From positions 9,224-73,223 of the forward strand of contig CAZZAX010000009.1 of NCBI GenBank assembly GCA_964653075.1: 64,000 bases of DNA. Direction: 5' to 3'. Below the pieces are notes generated by a model. The model was not told where the DNA came from and did not search any database. It saw only the letters and a list, made by a program, of their open reading frames with translations. This DNA comes from NIOZ-UU13 sp964653075 (GTDB lineage: Bacteria > Planctomycetota > Phycisphaerae > Sedimentisphaerales > Anaerobacaceae). The stretch's first letter is position 1. Each line of letters starts with the position of its first letter. Position numbers and translations under genes: made by a program. This document shows positions 34,731-44,410 of the stretch, piece by piece.

Positions 34731-36839
34731 ATGCGTAGGAAATTGATTTATTTGTGTTCGCTTGTATTGTTGCTGGGTCTGCTCGGTGACGCATCCGCAG
34801 ATTTGGTAGCGAACTGGCCGCTGGATGCTGATGCCAAAGACATCATCGGTAGTCACGATGGCATTTTGGTAGGTGGCGCACAGATCACAGACGATCCCGA
34901 AAGAGGTAGAGTGCTCAGTGTGGACGGCATTGATGGCAGAGTGGAGATACCACACTCGGATGAGATGGTCTTTGAACCGACGGATAGTTTTACAATTGCG
35001 GTCTGGCTGAACATACGGACTTTACCTGGAAGCTGGGCTGGCATCGTAACTAAAAGTAGGGACATTTCTCCCTGGTATGGTCTATGGGTTACTCCGAGTA
35101 ATCAATGGCATTTCGTTGGCGGAGAAGGTGGCACCAACGTCCGCATGGATACGGGCACAGCGATGACAGGATGGCTACACTTGGCAGGGGTTTACGATGC
35201 AGATAGGAACACCCAAACATTGTATGTGAATGGTACCGTTATCGATGAATCCACTGGCGCGACAATCACGAGCTCTGGCACTGGTGATCTGTGGTTCGGC
35301 GGAGCCAAAAGTGTAAATGAATATCTTGACGCCTTGGTTGATGATGTTCGGATTTACAACCATGCGTTGACAGAAGAGGAGGTTCAGACTGTCATGCTGA
35401 GTGGTGGAGAAGGATATCCGTTTCCCTCGAGGCCCAGTCCAGAGGATGGAACTCTACATATCGATACATGGGTGAATCTTAGCTGGCGGGCGGGTGATTG
35501 TGCAATCTCACACGATGTTTATTTGGGTGATAATTTTGACGATGTGGACGCCGGTGCTGAAAACACATTCATAGGCAACCAGACCGACACGTTTTTAGTT
35601 GTTGGCTTCCCCGGCTTTCCTTATCCGGATGGCCTTGTAACGGGAACGACTTACTATTGGCGAATCGATGAGGTCAATGAAGCTGAGCCAAATAGTCCCT
35701 GGAGAGGCGATATCTGGAGTTTCAGTATTCCTCCCAAGACAGCATATTTTCCAGATCCGGTTGATGGCGCCGAGTCTGTAAGTGTCGATGTGCGACTAAG
35801 CTGGGCGGGAGGTTTTGGTTCGAAACTGCACACCGTATTTTTCGGCGAAAATTATAATGATGTGGAAAACGCAACCGAAGGACTCCCTCATGGAACTACC
35901 ACCTATACTCCCGGCACACTTAAAATGGCTAAGACTTACTACTGGCGGGTCGATGAGTTTGATATTGTCGAAACGCATAAAGGCGATGTCTGGAGCTTTA
36001 CGACTGAAGGTGCTGTTGGCAACCCGGGCCCGGCTAATGGCGCTGTGGATGTAACGCAAACACCTGTTCTTACCTGGACACCGGGAGTCTTTGGTGCTTC
36101 GCATGAAGTTTACTTCGGCACCGATGCAAGTTCACTTGAGCATAAAGGCAGCGGCAATCTCGGTTCTGAAAGCTTTGACCCCGGACAGCTTGAGTGGAAT
36201 ACTACCTACTACTGGCGTATTGACGAGGCTAATAATGCAAACGCCGACAGCCCCTGGACAGGTCCCATCTGGAGCTTTACGACAGCCAGCTTCCTTATCA
36301 TTGACGATTTTGAGTACTACAACGACCTTGATGAAGGTGAACCCGGGAGCAACAGGATTTATCTTGCCTGGATAGACGGTTTTGATAATCCTGCAATAAA
36401 CGGTTCTACCGTTGGTCATTTAGATCCTCCATTTGCCGAGCAGACTATTGTTCACAGCGGTTTGCAGTCGATGCCGATGACCTGTGATAATGCCGTCGGA
36501 AAATCCGAGGCGACTTTGACACTGACTGATAAACGCGACTGGACAGTGAATGGTGTAGATACGCTGACAATTTGGTTCAGAGGCAGTGCGGCTAACACTG
36601 CTGAGACTTTGTACGTTGCTCTGAACGGCAACGCAAGGGTTGATCATGATAATCCTGATGCAGCGCTGACCGGTACCTGGACGGAATGGAATGTCGGTCT
36701 CCAGGCGTTTGCCGACCAGGGTGTGAACCTCGCAAATGTCGATTCGATTACTCTTGGCCTTAGCTCGGTTACTGGTAGTACAGGTATTATGTATTTCGAT
36801 GATATTCGACTGTATGCCCCGAGACAGGTATCTCCGTAA
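34731..36839 (+). CDS. Secreted LamG protein with three fn3-like repeats (paralogue 1)
   Basis: This 702-residue protein has a signal peptide (MRRKLIYLCSLVLLLGLLGD through SA), an N-terminal LamG/concanavalin-like domain (about 23-220, ending DALVDDVRIYNHALTEEE), three beta-sandwich repeats of about 95 residues each containing TYYWRxDE and WSF (about 230-515), and a C-terminal domain of about 185 residues (FLIIDDFEYYNDLD to MYFDDIRLYAP). No enzyme motif, membrane anchor or sorting signal such as PEP-CTERM is visible, so it is probably a secreted or loosely surface-bound carbohydrate-binding or adhesive protein. The start is fixed by AAAGGAGG. It is the first of three tandem paralogues. Confidence 0.88.
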   Translation: MRRKLIYLCSLVLLLGLLGDASADLVANWPLDADAKDIIGSHDGILVGGAQITDDPERGRVLSVDGIDGRVEIPHSDEMVFEPTDSFTIAVWLNIRTLPGSWAGIVTKSRDISPWYGLWVTPSNQWHFVGGEGGTNVRMDTGTAMTGWLHLAGVYDADRNTQTLYVNGTVIDESTGATITSSGTGDLWFGGAKSVNEYLDALVDDVRIYNHALTEEEVQTVMLSGGEGYPFPSRPSPEDGTLHIDTWVNLSWRAGDCAISHDVYLGDNFDDVDAGAENTFIGNQTDTFLVVGFPGFPYPDGLVTGTTYYWRIDEVNEAEPNSPWRGDIWSFSIPPKTAYFPDPVDGAESVSVDVRLSWAGGFGSKLHTVFFGENYNDVENATEGLPHGTTTYTPGTLKMAKTYYWRVDEFDIVETHKGDVWSFTTEGAVGNPGPANGAVDVTQTPVLTWTPGVFGASHEVYFGTDASSLEHKGSGNLGSESFDPGQLEWNTTYYWRIDEANNANADSPWTGPIWSFTTASFLIIDDFEYYNDLDEGEPGSNRIYLAWIDGFDNPAINGSTVGHLDPPFAEQTIVHSGLQSMPMTCDNAVGKSEATLTLTDKRDWTVNGVDTLTIWFRGSAANTAETLYVALNGNARVDHDNPDAALTGTWTEWNVGLQAFADQGVNLANVDSITLGLSSVTGSTGIMYFDDIRLYAPRQVSP

Positions 36840-36886
36840 GTGGCAAATCGGAAATTTGTTTAGGAGAATAAGTTGCAATACGTGTC

Positions 36887-36963
36887 GAAAAATAATCTCG
36901 AGATGTCGGGATATTGGTACGTTCATGAAGAATTATAATTTTATTTCATTAGGGAGGACTATT
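36887..36963 (+). repeat. Leader repeat before LamG paralogue 2
   Basis: This segment matches the leader at 39899-39976 almost base for base with small gaps: an A-run, atct[c/t]gaga, gtcg, attttggtacgtt, aaagaat, taattttattt and ggaggactattATG. A shorter match precedes paralogue 1. It probably arose with the gene duplication and carries shared expression or mRNA-processing signals. Confidence 0.6.
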
Positions 36964-39891
36964 ATGTCTAAGAAATTGAATTGCTTGGCCTCTATGGTAA
37001 ATGTGTTAAATTTGGGCTTGTGCAAAACTTACTCTATTCGTTCAGTAAGGAAAGTAAGTTTTTTCAGGGATTTTGTGTTGGTTGTGTTTCTTTTGGTTGC
37101 CGGTTCCCTGCTCACAGCGATGCCGGTTGCTCATGGTGAAGAAGCATATGCTTTGGAATTAAATGGAGCGTCGTTAATAATTGATGATGATGAAGATGTT
37201 CTTCGATTGAGTAGCTATACTTACGAGTTCTGGTTGAAAGACCTGGAAGGTCCGACAGGTAGCTGGAGAAACGTTTTCTGTAAAGGTCCGGGAGATACTG
37301 CTGCAGGGAGAGGACCACTCTTAGCGCTCCGCCCAAATGAACCGGGACTGCATTTCTCTCACAGCACTGGGTCCGGTCAGGAGACAACAGACACTCTTGA
37401 AGGAGTTCCAGTAAACGAGTGGACACATATAGCACTTGTGCTTACTGCTTTGGATGGAGAGCAGATAATATATCAAGATGGGGTAGAAGTGATATTAGAA
37501 AGTGTCTCAAGCCTTACCGACACAACGCAGACCTCGGTTCTTAGAATGGGCCTGGGAGCCAATGTTGTTTTGGACGATTTTCGCATCTGGAATTATGCAC
37601 GCACCCAGGAAGAAATCCAGGACGACATGAACCAGGAAGTCACCGGGGTTGAAGAAGGATTAGTTGGTTACTGGAGATTTAATGAAGGAAATGGAACGAC
37701 AACCTATGATATGTCGGCTTACGAAAACCACGGAATCATTACAGATGCTATCTGGACAACGGATGCTGCCCCTATTTTGCCTGGTAAGCTTCCAGTTGTT
37801 GCTTCCCGTCCAACACCAGCTAATGGTGCCCAACTGGTCGATACATGGGTAAGTATGAACTGGCGGGCGGGGGATTTTGCAGTCTCGCACGATGTTTATT
37901 TCGGTGATAATTTTGACGATGTGAACAACGGCGCCGGAGATACTTTCCTGGGCAACCAGACCGCGACGTTTTCCGTTGTGGGCTTTCCCGGATTCCCCTT
38001 TCCGGATGGCCTTGTTCCGGGCACAACGTACTACTGGCGAGTAGATGAGGTAAATGAATCCGAGCCGAACAGTCCGTGGAAAGGTGCTGTCTGGAGCTTT
38101 TCGATTCCATCCATCACTGCCTATAACCCCAATCCGGTTGATGGGGCCAAATTAGTTGACCCGAATGCAGATCTTAGCTGGACGGAAGGTTTCGGTGCGA
38201 AGCTGCAGACTGTATATTTCGGTGATAATTTTAATGATGTGAACAGCGCCGCCGGAGGACTTCCGCAGGTAGCTTCATCCTATGAGCTCGATACCCTTGA
38301 ATATAACAAAGATTACTACTGGCGAGTGGATTCGTTTGAGGGAACCACTACACATAAAGGCGATGTCTGGAGTTTTAGAACGATACATGAAATATCGGTC
38401 ACAGACCCTAACCTTGTTGGCTGGTGGACATTGGATGAGGGATCTGGAATCAATGTTCTTGATCAGTCCGGCCACGGAAATCATGGCATACTAAAAAGTG
38501 ATCCGCAATGGGTAATTGGATATGACGGCGATGCGTTGATGTTTGACGGTGTTGATGATTTTGTGGAGATACCGCATAACGAAATCCTGACGGTGGATAA
38601 CGAAGTTACGGTTATGGCATGGGTAAATACTGAAAGACATGAAGGCCCTCCCGGCCAGGACTTCCAGGGGATTGTTGCCAAGGGAAATAGTACCCGCTCT
38701 TATAGCCTGTACACTCAGTCAGCCGGTACACTTCATTTCAGCACGACAAGTGAAGGAGCTTATATTGGTTCAAGCAGTAGCACACAAGTCCCGCTAAATG
38801 AGTGGGTGCACGTCGCTGCGATGGTAGTAGATGGTGGGCACGTGTATTATATCAATGGAGAGCCTGCCGGTACAGGCGGAGGAGGAATTACCCTGCCGGG
38901 GACTGCTGATAGCGATCCGGTTGTAATCGGGAGAACTCAGGAGGGTGCTACCCGTAGCTTTCTTGGTTTGATTGATGACGTTCGTGTTTACAACCGAGCA
39001 TTGACCCAGGACGAGATTAAGCAGATTATGCGAGGCGACCCGACGCTTGCCTGGAATCCGGACCCGGCTAATGGAGCAATAAAAGATATCGATCAGGTAA
39101 TGCCCTTGAGCTGGTCGCCGGGAGAATCGGTATCTCAGCATGATGTATATTTTAGTACTGATAGAGATGCTGTGAGTAACGCTGATGTATCTGATACGAC
39201 AGGTGTATATCGAGGGCGACAGAGCGCAACCAGCTACACTCCTGCTGAAGGTGTTGAATGGGGTGGCGGGCCTTACTATTGGCGAATCGATGAGTATAAT
39301 ACCGACGGGACAGTCAGCAGAGGCAAAGTCTGGAAATTTATGGTCTCTGACTATCTTACGGTGGATGACTTCGAGAGCTACAATGACCTTGATCCCGCCG
39401 ACCTGGCAAGCAACAGGATATTTAATGCCTGGCTGGATGGATACGACAATCCGGCAATAAACGGTTCTGTCGTTGGATATGCCAATCCTCCTTTTGTCGA
39501 GCAAACCATCGTTCACAGCGGTAATCAGTCGATGCCGTTTGCCTACGATAATGGTGTAGGCAAATCCGAGGCTACCTTGACATTGCCCTCTGGCCGCCGA
39601 GACTGGACAAGTGAAGGTGTCAGCACTCTGGTAATATGGTACATAGGCGATGCGGCCAATGCTCCTGAGACAATGTATGTTGTTCTCAACGGCACAGCGG
39701 CGGTCACTAATGATAATCCGAATGCGGCACAGGTAGATACCTGGACCGAGTGGCAAATTGATCTGCAAACGGTTGGTATAAATCTTACCAATGTCAATAC
39801 GATTACCCTTGGCTTCGGCAACAGGACCAATCCGGTGGCCGGTGGTGCAGGTATGGTGTTCTTCGATGATATTCGGTTATATGCCCCTTAA
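36964..39891 (+). CDS. Secreted protein with two LamG domains (paralogue 2)
   Basis: This protein has 975 residues from ATG 36964, chosen because GGGAGG precedes it. The longer frame would overlap the previous gene. The signal region is unusually long: a hydrophilic stretch of about 40 residues precedes the hydrophobic core FVLVVFLLVAGSLLTAMPVA. Domains: LamG A (about 60-270), two fn3-like repeats with TYYWRVDEVNESEPNSPWKG and YYWRVDSFEG (about 285-480), LamG B (about 485-695, VGWWTLDEGSG to IDDVRVYNRALT), one fn3-like repeat, and the shared C-terminal domain (DYLTVDDFESYNDLD to FFDDIRLYAP). The inserted second LamG distinguishes it from its neighbours. A carbohydrate-binding surface role is inferred. 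Confidence 0.87.
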   Translation: MSKKLNCLASMVNVLNLGLCKTYSIRSVRKVSFFRDFVLVVFLLVAGSLLTAMPVAHGEEAYALELNGASLIIDDDEDVLRLSSYTYEFWLKDLEGPTGSWRNVFCKGPGDTAAGRGPLLALRPNEPGLHFSHSTGSGQETTDTLEGVPVNEWTHIALVLTALDGEQIIYQDGVEVILESVSSLTDTTQTSVLRMGLGANVVLDDFRIWNYARTQEEIQDDMNQEVTGVEEGLVGYWRFNEGNGTTTYDMSAYENHGIITDAIWTTDAAPILPGKLPVVASRPTPANGAQLVDTWVSMNWRAGDFAVSHDVYFGDNFDDVNNGAGDTFLGNQTATFSVVGFPGFPFPDGLVPGTTYYWRVDEVNESEPNSPWKGAVWSFSIPSITAYNPNPVDGAKLVDPNADLSWTEGFGAKLQTVYFGDNFNDVNSAAGGLPQVASSYELDTLEYNKDYYWRVDSFEGTTTHKGDVWSFRTIHEISVTDPNLVGWWTLDEGSGINVLDQSGHGNHGILKSDPQWVIGYDGDALMFDGVDDFVEIPHNEILTVDNEVTVMAWVNTERHEGPPGQDFQGIVAKGNSTRSYSLYTQSAGTLHFSTTSEGAYIGSSSSTQVPLNEWVHVAAMVVDGGHVYYINGEPAGTGGGGITLPGTADSDPVVIGRTQEGATRSFLGLIDDVRVYNRALTQDEIKQIMRGDPTLAWNPDPANGAIKDIDQVMPLSWSPGESVSQHDVYFSTDRDAVSNADVSDTTGVYRGRQSATSYTPAEGVEWGGGPYYWRIDEYNTDGTVSRGKVWKFMVSDYLTVDDFESYNDLDPADLASNRIFNAWLDGYDNPAINGSVVGYANPPFVEQTIVHSGNQSMPFAYDNGVGKSEATLTLPSGRRDWTSEGVSTLVIWYIGDAANAPETMYVVLNGTAAVTNDNPNAAQVDTWTEWQIDLQTVGINLTNVNTITLGFGNRTNPVAGGAGMVFFDDIRLYAP

Positions 39892-39898
39892 CATTTGT

Positions 39899-39976
39899 AG
39901 AAAAAAATCTTGAGAAGTCGTGATTTTGGTACGTTTCTAAAGAATGGTAATTTTATTTAATTAAAGGAGGACTATT
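39899..39976 (+). repeat. Leader repeat before LamG paralogue 3
   Basis: This is the second close copy of the LamG leader (compare 36887-36963), ending with taattttatttaattaaaggagg and actattATG. The conserved part extends well beyond the ribosome-binding site, so the similarity is not due to the Shine-Dalgarno alone. Confidence 0.6.
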
Positions 39977-42121
39977 ATGTCTAAAAAATTGATTTATCTT
40001 GTTTCTTTTATTCTTGTACTGAGCGTAACAAGCAACATACAAGCCGATCTGGTAGGTCACTGGACCCTCGATGATGGTTCCGGCACAACAATAACCGATA
40101 TCAGCGGCAACGGCAACGACGGGACCCTCGTGGACAATCCCACATGGGATATCACATGGATCCCCGGTATCGCAGGATCAGCCCTGGAATTCTATGGCCT
40201 GGGCGTCTCCGGTGGCGGTGGGGACTACTTCGATTGCGGCAGTGACCCCAGCCTGAATACCACTGGTCCGATTTCCATAGCCCTCTGGATAAGACCCGAC
40301 GCAGATGACCCGGAAGGAAATCTCACAACCACAGCGCCAATGGCAAAGACAGATGGTTCGGCTTGGAGCTGGCAGGTTCGTTATGGGTGGGGCCAGGGCG
40401 CTCCTGAGCCCTATATGTCGTTTACATTCAATTCGTCACCCAGGGCCTGGGCTCACGTAGGTAAAAATTTGGAGCGCTATGAGTGGTGCCATATCGCATG
40501 CTCGCATGATGGCACGACACTGAAATGCTATCTCAATGGAGAAGAAACCAACTCCGTCCCAATGGGCCAGTTTGGCGGCGTTGGCACACCCGTTATCATC
40601 GGAACGGACGGCTGGGGATGCGATTGGATTGGTGCGATTGACGATGTCAGGATGTATGACCATCCCTTGACAGAGCCTGAAATACTCAGCGCCATGGAAG
40701 GCGAGGTAGTACTAAGAGCCTGGGGACCAACACCGTCTGACGGCGATCTCATCACAGATGTATGGGCAAATATTTCCTGGAAACCCGGTCCCAAAGCGAA
40801 CTCACACGACGTATATTTTAGCGATAATTTTGATGACGTGAACCAGGGCGCCGAAAGCGCATTTGTAGGCAATCAGGGCGATACATTTTTAGTCGTCGGC
40901 TTTCCCGGATTTCCCTATCCTGACGGCCTTGTCCCGGGAACAACTTACTACTGGCGAATTGACGAAGTCAATGAAGCCGAGCCTAACAGCCCCTGGATTG
41001 GGGATGTCTGGAGCTTTAGCATTCCTCCCAAAACAGCATACTTCCCCGAACCGGCTGAGGGTGCAGAAGCTGTAGATGTCGATGTTCAGCTTAGCTGGAT
41101 ACCGGGTTTCGGTGCAAAACTCCATACGGTTTACTTCGGTGAAACATACGAAGAAGTGGATAACGCAACCGGTGGTTTGCCTCAGGGAACTGCAAGCTAT
41201 TCTCCCGGCACACTTAAAATGGCAAAGACGTACTACTGGCGTGTAGATGAGTTTGATGTAGTCGAAACGCATAAGGGCGATGTCTGGAGCTTTACGACCG
41301 AAGGTGGTGTGGTGGCACTTGACCCGGCTAATGGTGCTGTGGATGTAACACAGACACCCGTTCTCACATGGGCACCGGGCTTAGGTGCTACATATGATAT
41401 TTACTTTGGCACCGATGCAAGTGCACTTGAGAAAAAAGGCAGCGGCAACCTTGGCTCCGAAAGTTACGAACCCGGACAGCTTGAATGGAATACCACCTAC
41501 TATTGGAGAGTGGACGAGGCCAATAGTGCCAACGCCGACAGCCCATGGACAGGTCCAGTCTGGAGCTTTACAACTGCCAACTTCCTTATCATTGACGATA
41601 TGGAGGCATACAACGACCTTGATCCTACTGATCCGGCCAGCAGCAGGATATTTAATGCCTGGTTGGATGGATTCGACAACCCGGCTATAAACGGTTCTAT
41701 CGTTGGCCATGCCAATCCTCCTTTTGCCGAGCAGACTATCGTTCACGGAGGTTTGCAGTCGATGCCGATGACCTACGACAATGGTGTTGGGAAATCCGAG
41801 GCGACTTTAACGTTGACTTCCAATCGTGACTGGACAATCAAAGGCGTTAACACCCTGACGATTTGGTTCAGAGGCAGTGGGAGTAACGCTGCTGAGAATT
41901 TGTATGTTGCTCTCAACGGTAACGCAAGGGTAGATCATGATAATCCTGATGCAGCACTAAGAACTTCCTGGACTGAGTGGAAAATCGACCTGACGCGCTT
42001 TGCCGACCAGGGTGTGAACCTCGCCGATGTTAGTTCGATTACCCTTGGTCTTAGCTCGGTTACCAGTGGTACAGGTATCATGTACTTCGATGATATTCGC
42101 CTGTATGCACCGGCGCCGTAA
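39977..42121 (+). CDS. Secreted LamG protein with three fn3-like repeats (paralogue 3)
   Basis: This 714-residue protein has a signal peptide (MSKKLIYLVSFILVLSVTSN through QA), LamG (about 24-235, VGHWTLDDGSGTTITD to IDDVRMYDHPLTEPE), three fn3-like repeats (about 245-530) and the shared C-terminal domain (FLIIDDMEAYNDLDPTDP to MYFDDIRLYAPAP). From the second repeat on it is very close to paralogue 1, while its LamG differs, so the LamG unit has diverged or been exchanged. AAAGGAGG precedes the ATG. A strong terminator follows. As for its paralogues, extracellular glycan binding or adhesion is the likeliest role. Confidence 0.88.
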   Translation: MSKKLIYLVSFILVLSVTSNIQADLVGHWTLDDGSGTTITDISGNGNDGTLVDNPTWDITWIPGIAGSALEFYGLGVSGGGGDYFDCGSDPSLNTTGPISIALWIRPDADDPEGNLTTTAPMAKTDGSAWSWQVRYGWGQGAPEPYMSFTFNSSPRAWAHVGKNLERYEWCHIACSHDGTTLKCYLNGEETNSVPMGQFGGVGTPVIIGTDGWGCDWIGAIDDVRMYDHPLTEPEILSAMEGEVVLRAWGPTPSDGDLITDVWANISWKPGPKANSHDVYFSDNFDDVNQGAESAFVGNQGDTFLVVGFPGFPYPDGLVPGTTYYWRIDEVNEAEPNSPWIGDVWSFSIPPKTAYFPEPAEGAEAVDVDVQLSWIPGFGAKLHTVYFGETYEEVDNATGGLPQGTASYSPGTLKMAKTYYWRVDEFDVVETHKGDVWSFTTEGGVVALDPANGAVDVTQTPVLTWAPGLGATYDIYFGTDASALEKKGSGNLGSESYEPGQLEWNTTYYWRVDEANSANADSPWTGPVWSFTTANFLIIDDMEAYNDLDPTDPASSRIFNAWLDGFDNPAINGSIVGHANPPFAEQTIVHGGLQSMPMTYDNGVGKSEATLTLTSNRDWTIKGVNTLTIWFRGSGSNAAENLYVALNGNARVDHDNPDAALRTSWTEWKIDLTRFADQGVNLADVSSITLGLSSVTSGTGIMYFDDIRLYAPAP

Positions 42122-42180
42122 TATTGAGCCGGCAATTAAAGTGATGAATTTGTTATAGAGCAAGATATATGTAAATTCGG

Positions 42181-42217
42181 GGCCTATACTGATTGATTCG
42201 GTATAGGCCTTTTTTTT
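42181..42217 (+). terminator. Rho-independent terminator of the LamG cluster
   Basis: GGCCTATAC (42181-42189) and GTATAGGCC (42201-42209) form a perfect 9-base stem with an 11-base loop, followed by eight T residues (42210-42217). It ends transcription from the LamG genes; its T-run touches the stop codon of the convergent DUF4432 gene. Confidence 0.92.
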
Positions 42218-43946
42218 ATTTTGGTTGTTCGGCCTTGAGTATGGCCTTGATTTCTCCTGATGTTGTAAGGCCGGAGGTGGCGAGTTTTATTTTTCCTTCC
42301 GGGTCGATATAGAAACTGCACGGAATGTCGTTGGTTCTGAAAATCCTCATAACTCCGAACGGTTCCGGCATGTCGTCCTTTTCGAGAAGGACCGTATAGT
42401 TTATTCCAACTTTATCTACAACCTTTTTAACTATATCCCGTTTTTCGTTCGAGATGGCCAGCACAGCGAATTCGTCCTCGCTGATGTTTTTTTGTAATTC
42501 GATTAGATGAGGGATTTCCAAACGACAAGGTGCGCACCATGTTGTCCAGAATACAATCAGGACATTTTTTCCCCGGTAATCGCTTAGCTGATATTTTTTA
42601 CCGGTGAGGTCGGTTACAGTGAAATTCGGGGCCTGTTTACCATACCAGGATGTGTAAGAAGGAGCCCAGTTTTTCGCGGCCTCAATAATGTTTTTCAGGC
42701 TCACCTTTTCGGTGGGCAGGGATTCTGTATTAACTTTGGTTTTACGGCCGGACTGAATTTTGGCGATTTCATTGGCTGCGGTTTTGACCGGGCCTTTGCC
42801 GGCGTGAAGCGCAAAATCGATTGTGAAAAGGCGGCTTTGATGCGGGGCAAGCTTAGGCACTCGGCCAAATACACGCTCAATCGACCTGTTAAGAGGAAAA
42901 CCGGTACCAGGTTCCAGGCCCGTTACATATCCGTCTTCGTGAGCTACCGGATTTTTCCAGAGCGTAAAGAAAGGTAGCTGTTTTATTGAAAAAGCCATTG
43001 ATACGGCTTTATCACCTGCGGCATTACGAAGCATGACTTTCGTTCGGTCATTCTTATCTGCCCAAAGCTGCAGACAAAAGACCTGTTCAGGAAAGCCCGG
43101 CATCGGGGCACGGTATAGGTTGTAAGAGGAGATATCTGAGGCCGGATATTCGTTAATCGGCGTTACATCCCTTGCCGGGGCGACGAACTTGGCGCCTTTT
43201 TCCATTAGAGGCGTGCCGTAATTTACGTGGTAAAGAATACCAAACTCTTGTTCGACGGCGCTGCGGTTGGTAATCTTGTCGGAGATTTGGAAGGTATTGG
43301 AACCGGGTGCGGTCAGAATTTGCGTCCACAATTCGAGCTTCGGTCCGTGCAGGCAGGTCTCATCGACCCTGCCTCGTATTCGGATACGATAAGGGGTTTG
43401 CCGTTCGACAGTTATTTCCACCTGAGAGGCAGGAGTATTGCCGATCTTGCCGTGCAGTGTCAAATCCATATTTGCTTTTTTGCCGGTGTTGTCGATAAAC
43501 TCGTCGGTTCCGGGGCCGCCGAAAAATTCCAGTCCGCACCGAACCATCCATTCGTTGAAGCCTTCCAGCCAGCCCAGACCCTGGCGTGTGTGCAGGTTGA
43601 TGTATTTCGGGTGGACCAAGCCTTTAACCGGTGAATCCCAGCCGAGACGCAAATCACCCATTGAGACCTGCTGAATGGACATACCGCGTGTAGGGACTAC
43701 TGTAAATCGCAGCTTACCGTTATCTACTTCTATGACTTCGACACCTTCCTGTTTACCGCCGTGAAGGACATGCTTGCGAACAGACCAGAAAGAAGGACAA
43801 TCCGGCGTTATATCACTGCTTGTGAGGTTTACAGTTTCCTTGTAAATGTTTTGCTCGACGTCGGTGAGAACTACGCGAAAAGGTTCGGCCGCCCGGGCCG
43901 AAGAAAACCCCAAAGTTAACAATATAACAGAAGCCCATTTCAACAT
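42216..43946 (-). CDS. DUF4432 sugar-epimerase-like domain fused to a TlpA-type thioredoxin domain
   Basis: This 576-residue exported protein (signal peptide MLKWASVILLTLGFSSARAA) has two unrelated parts. Residues about 25-405 match DUF4432, an aldose-1-epimerase-like beta-sandwich family (VVPTRGMSIQQVSMGDLRLG, GLEFFGGPGTDE, LHGKIGNTPAS, GILYHVNYGTP). Residues about 435-576 form a thioredoxin-like domain of the TlpA/redoxin type with FWTTWCAPCRLEIPHL, where Cys471 and Cys474 are the redox pair, and cis-proline region TNDIPCSFYIDPEG. The frame is continuous with no sign of an assembly join. AGGTGG precedes the ATG. The first half suggests sugar binding or mutarotation; why it is tied to a reductase is unknown. 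Confidence 0.88.
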   Translation of the reverse strand: MLKWASVILLTLGFSSARAAEPFRVVLTDVEQNIYKETVNLTSSDITPDCPSFWSVRKHVLHGGKQEGVEVIEVDNGKLRFTVVPTRGMSIQQVSMGDLRLGWDSPVKGLVHPKYINLHTRQGLGWLEGFNEWMVRCGLEFFGGPGTDEFIDNTGKKANMDLTLHGKIGNTPASQVEITVERQTPYRIRIRGRVDETCLHGPKLELWTQILTAPGSNTFQISDKITNRSAVEQEFGILYHVNYGTPLMEKGAKFVAPARDVTPINEYPASDISSYNLYRAPMPGFPEQVFCLQLWADKNDRTKVMLRNAAGDKAVSMAFSIKQLPFFTLWKNPVAHEDGYVTGLEPGTGFPLNRSIERVFGRVPKLAPHQSRLFTIDFALHAGKGPVKTAANEIAKIQSGRKTKVNTESLPTEKVSLKNIIEAAKNWAPSYTSWYGKQAPNFTVTDLTGKKYQLSDYRGKNVLIVFWTTWCAPCRLEIPHLIELQKNISEDEFAVLAISNEKRDIVKKVVDKVGINYTVLLEKDDMPEPFGVMRIFRTNDIPCSFYIDPEGKIKLATSGLTTSGEIKAILKAEQPK

Positions 43947-44080
43947 TTCTTTACCACCTTTCTTGGAGCACCTAAGTTAGTCCTTCCGACCCTTTCGTTT
44001 TGGTTTGCCAATAGCGAGTCAGGCACCCCATTATAAAGCCACCTTTCAATTGTAGCAAATCGGGTTTTTTGTGCAAGGGA

Positions 44081-44310
44081 GCTTTGGGTTTGTTTTGGCT
44101 TTGTATTGGGTTTGTTTTGGGTTTGAATTGGGTTTGTTTTTTTGCCCGGTAAACGGGGAAATTTTTTATAATTCATTGCTATAGCATTTCTTGTGTTCAT
44201 TTTTGGCCTTTCGGGGATTGGGTTTGGATTGGGTTTGTATTGGGTTTGATTGGGTTTGTTTTTTCGCCCCGCCGAGCGGGTAAAATTTCGTATTTACTTG
44301 TCTTAAAAGA
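44081..44310. repeat. Duplicated (TTGGGTTTG)n repeat units with hairpin
   Basis: Two similar units lie in tandem. Each has several degenerate TTGGGTTTG copies (about 44085-44137 and 44217-44262), then a T-run, then a GC hairpin (GCCCG..CGGG near 44144-44158; GCCCCGCC..GGCGGG-type near 44267-44281), then an A/T-rich tail. Read on the minus strand they give KTNPIQTQ and KTNPIKPN peptides. Such peptides recur in planctomycete draft annotations, which suggests an interspersed repeat family rather than genes. Confidence 0.6.
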
Positions 44311-44410
44311 GCTTACGCCAATTTTAATGTATTTATAATTGGCTTTGTTTTGCATAAAATCGGCAGCAATTTTCGCACTTTTTGCTTTGATTAACCAACC
44401 TTTTTTATTA

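Noticed and set aside
36736..36963. Long N-terminal extension of LamG paralogue 2 overlapping paralogue 1
   Set aside because: The extension runs through the 3' end of the previous gene in another frame; ATG 36964 has a strong ribosome site.
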